DNA from: Strigamia acuminata | Lineage: Eukaryota > Arthropoda > Chilopoda > Geophilomorpha > Linotaeniidae | NCBI GenBank assembly: GCA_949358305.1 | Contig: OX442316.1 | Coordinates: forward strand, 18,538,001 to 18,602,000 | Length of the DNA: 64,000 bases | Direction of reading: 5' to 3' | Shown: positions 39,101 to 42,100 of the stretch, piece by piece | Numbering within the stretch: the stretch's first letter is position 1 | How the letters are laid out: each line of letters opens with the position of its first letter | The notes under the pieces: model-generated | Told to the model about the DNA's origin: nothing | The model's database searches: none | Seen by the model: the letters and a program-made list of their open reading frames with translations, nothing else | Program-made: the position numbers and the translations under genes

Positions 39101-42100
39101 GTGCAAAGCCGCGGGTATTCCGCAGCCCGATTTGGAATGGAAAATACAGTAAGTGGATTTGCTCAAATGAAATTTAATTTCTCCTCTGAAATTAGGTTAG
39201 ACCGAATAATAGGAAAATAAATAACTGAAATAAGAAATAAATAAAAAAAATAAAAAATTGAAAACAACTCATCGTCACTTGACAATTTTTGCCGATCGAT
39301 TTTCTTTTTCATTTCTTTCTCCGTTCTGAAATTGAGCAGCGCGTTGAGAGATTGCGATGGGCAATAATTGTATGCAAGCATCTGGCACTCGACGTCGATC
39401 TGACATCGATTTTTCATTACGGGGTCCGCCTCGGTCTAGTAATTAGTCGTGTACGTCGTTAAGCATTCGTTAAGCATTCGCAGCAAAGTGCATCAAGAAA
39501 TTGTCATCATTCCCTCTCTGAGCTCGCATCTGACTCGACTCGACTTGCGACTCGACTTGGACCAACAGCTGCGTGATCATTTACATGAATTATCGACACG
39601 TTTTGTTGTTTTACAGGGGCCAGCCGTTGGAAGTGGCCTCCAACAGGGTGATGATCAAAGACAGCGTTTTGAAAATCGCCGAAGTGCAAACCAACGACAG
39701 TGGCAATTACTCGTGTCACGCGAGGAATTCGGCCGGTTCCGACGACATTGTCTACACCGTCACCGTTCAAGGCAAGTTTTCTTCGCAATCAAGGTGTGTG
39801 TGTGCGTGCGAACGAGTGTCCCCATTCACCACTCGCCACTCTCACGACTCCCCCTAGACTCCACTCCGACTCGACTTGGCAGCTGCTCGTTAGCTGATCC
39901 ATCAATAATCCGTGCGGGACACATTTGAACCCGGGCCAATGTTAATGACACGTTTCCTTTCATCAAATCCTTTATTTATCTTTTCTCATTCTTCCTTTCT
40001 TCCTTTCTTTTTCTTCCTAGTTCCACCCGATGCGCCCATTCTTCTGGTTTCTGCCACAACTTACACGTCGATCGAGGTGAAATGGGAGAAGAGTCAAGAC
40101 GCCAAAATCCCCGTTCAAGGTGCACACTTTGTTTGTTTGTTTGTTTGTTTGTTTGTTTGATTGAATCGAATCGAAACGAATGGAGCCGCCATTGTCTTGC
40201 AGGATATTATTTGTACTACAAGAGAGAGTTCGGTGAATGGGAAGAGATTTATCTCGGTGCTGATAGCAATCTGTATCTTCTAAATCATCTGGAATGTGGT
40301 AATAGATACCAGATCTACATCGCTGCCGTCAATAAACTGGGCATTGGACGCCCGAGTGAAATGATCAGTACGAAGACAAAGGGATCCGGTAAGTGAATTA
40401 AAATTGGAATAGAAAAAAAAAGAAAAAATAAAAGAAGAGAGAATCGATATTTGCATTTGAGGTCTCGGCCGCTCGATGGCACCATCAACCGAGGCCCGAG
40501 TCCGAGTCCGAGTTGGGACCGAGGCGGAACTGGTGGTGCCAACTGTTGCCGCAAAAAGCAGACTATTTCTTCGTTTCTTTGATGCGATATGATTTGGTTT
40601 GCAGCTCCTGCGGTTCCCTCGAAGCCGAGTTTCATCAGGGAGGACCAGAGGTTTGTCACGCTGCAGTTGGAGTCGTGGTCCTCCGGCGGCTGTCCGATCC
40701 TTTATTTCGTGGTGGAGTACAAGCCCCGCGGTGCTCGTCACTGGAACCTCGTCTCGAACAATGTGGTGCTCAAACAACGCGAATTTGTCATCCCCGATCT
40801 GGAGCTGGGAATGTGGTTCAACTTGAGAGTAATGGCGCACAACAGCGCGGGCTCGACCATGGCCGAATACGAGTTTGCGACCAAGACGGTCACCGGAGGT
40901 AACTTTCCATTTCCCTCACTTAAATTGATCCGCTCATCCGGTCATCTCGTCATCCCGCAGGTACCGTCGCGCCAATTGCATCGGTGGACCGCAGCGTGGC
41001 CAAAGTGTCTTTTTTCTACGACCTACGCGTCATTCTCCCGCTGACCGCCTGTTTGCTCGTACTTTTCGTGGTCGGGTCTCTGCTTTCAATTTGCTGCAGA
41101 AGAAAACTTCAGATGCAAAGACATCAACACTCGGGTTTGCAATCATTCAAAATAGTTGTAATTCTGGCGATTTTATTGATGTTTACAATTGTTTAGGTCA
41201 AGGAAATATGCGCCAGGAAGAGTCGAGGCCACCGAACAAAGCAGAGTACGAAAAAAACTCCAGCATGGGCAGCTTCACCTACCTACTCGGAAATAACACC
41301 AAGGGACCAATCAAAAACATGACTCCTCTCTTTGTAGCTAAAGGTATACTTGAAGATAAAAGAAAGAAAGAGAAAAATTATTCAAGATTTTCTTTTTCTA
41401 GACAATATATCTCCGTACGCGACGTCGCAGATTTCCAGTTGTCAGAACAAAGACATGTTGACGTTCAGCCAGCAACGCACGTCTCCTCCGGTTGGTGCTT
41501 GAGCTTGTTTTTCAACTTCTCTCGAGTAACTGGACATTTTTTCAGCAAGATATGCGCGAAGGAACGTATCCGAGGACGAAGAAACAAGTAACTCAGCAGT
41601 TGCAGCAGTGTCCTAGGCCGGAATCCCTTTACAACACAGATTACACAATGGCCCTTTCTGGTGGCGAGATTTTAGATTTGGGTACAAGTAGCATAAATCA
41701 GTACAGTTCACAGCCTTGGTTGATTAGACCCGCACAGCCCATCACGTACGACCACCAGCATGGTAACGGCTAAGCTCGAACGAAACGAAGCAAAATTGCA
41801 ACTAATTTTCACTCCTAGTTCCAGATTTATTAGATCACGGCCCAGAATCCAGCTCGTCCAACGAAATGTCACCAGATTCGCACGCGAGGCAAGAGAAAAG
41901 AAGACAGTCGGCAGGATCCGGAAATAGGAATCAGCTGAGGGGATCCCTTTATCCCGGAATAAGGTATAAAAAAAATAATAAAAAATAAAACATCCATCTC
42001 AATGGTTTGTTTGTTAAAGGTGCGATCCCAGCACGGAAGAAACGACTTTCATATTCGATCATTCTGACGATCCTAAAGATGCCGGATATGAAGAGGAGGA

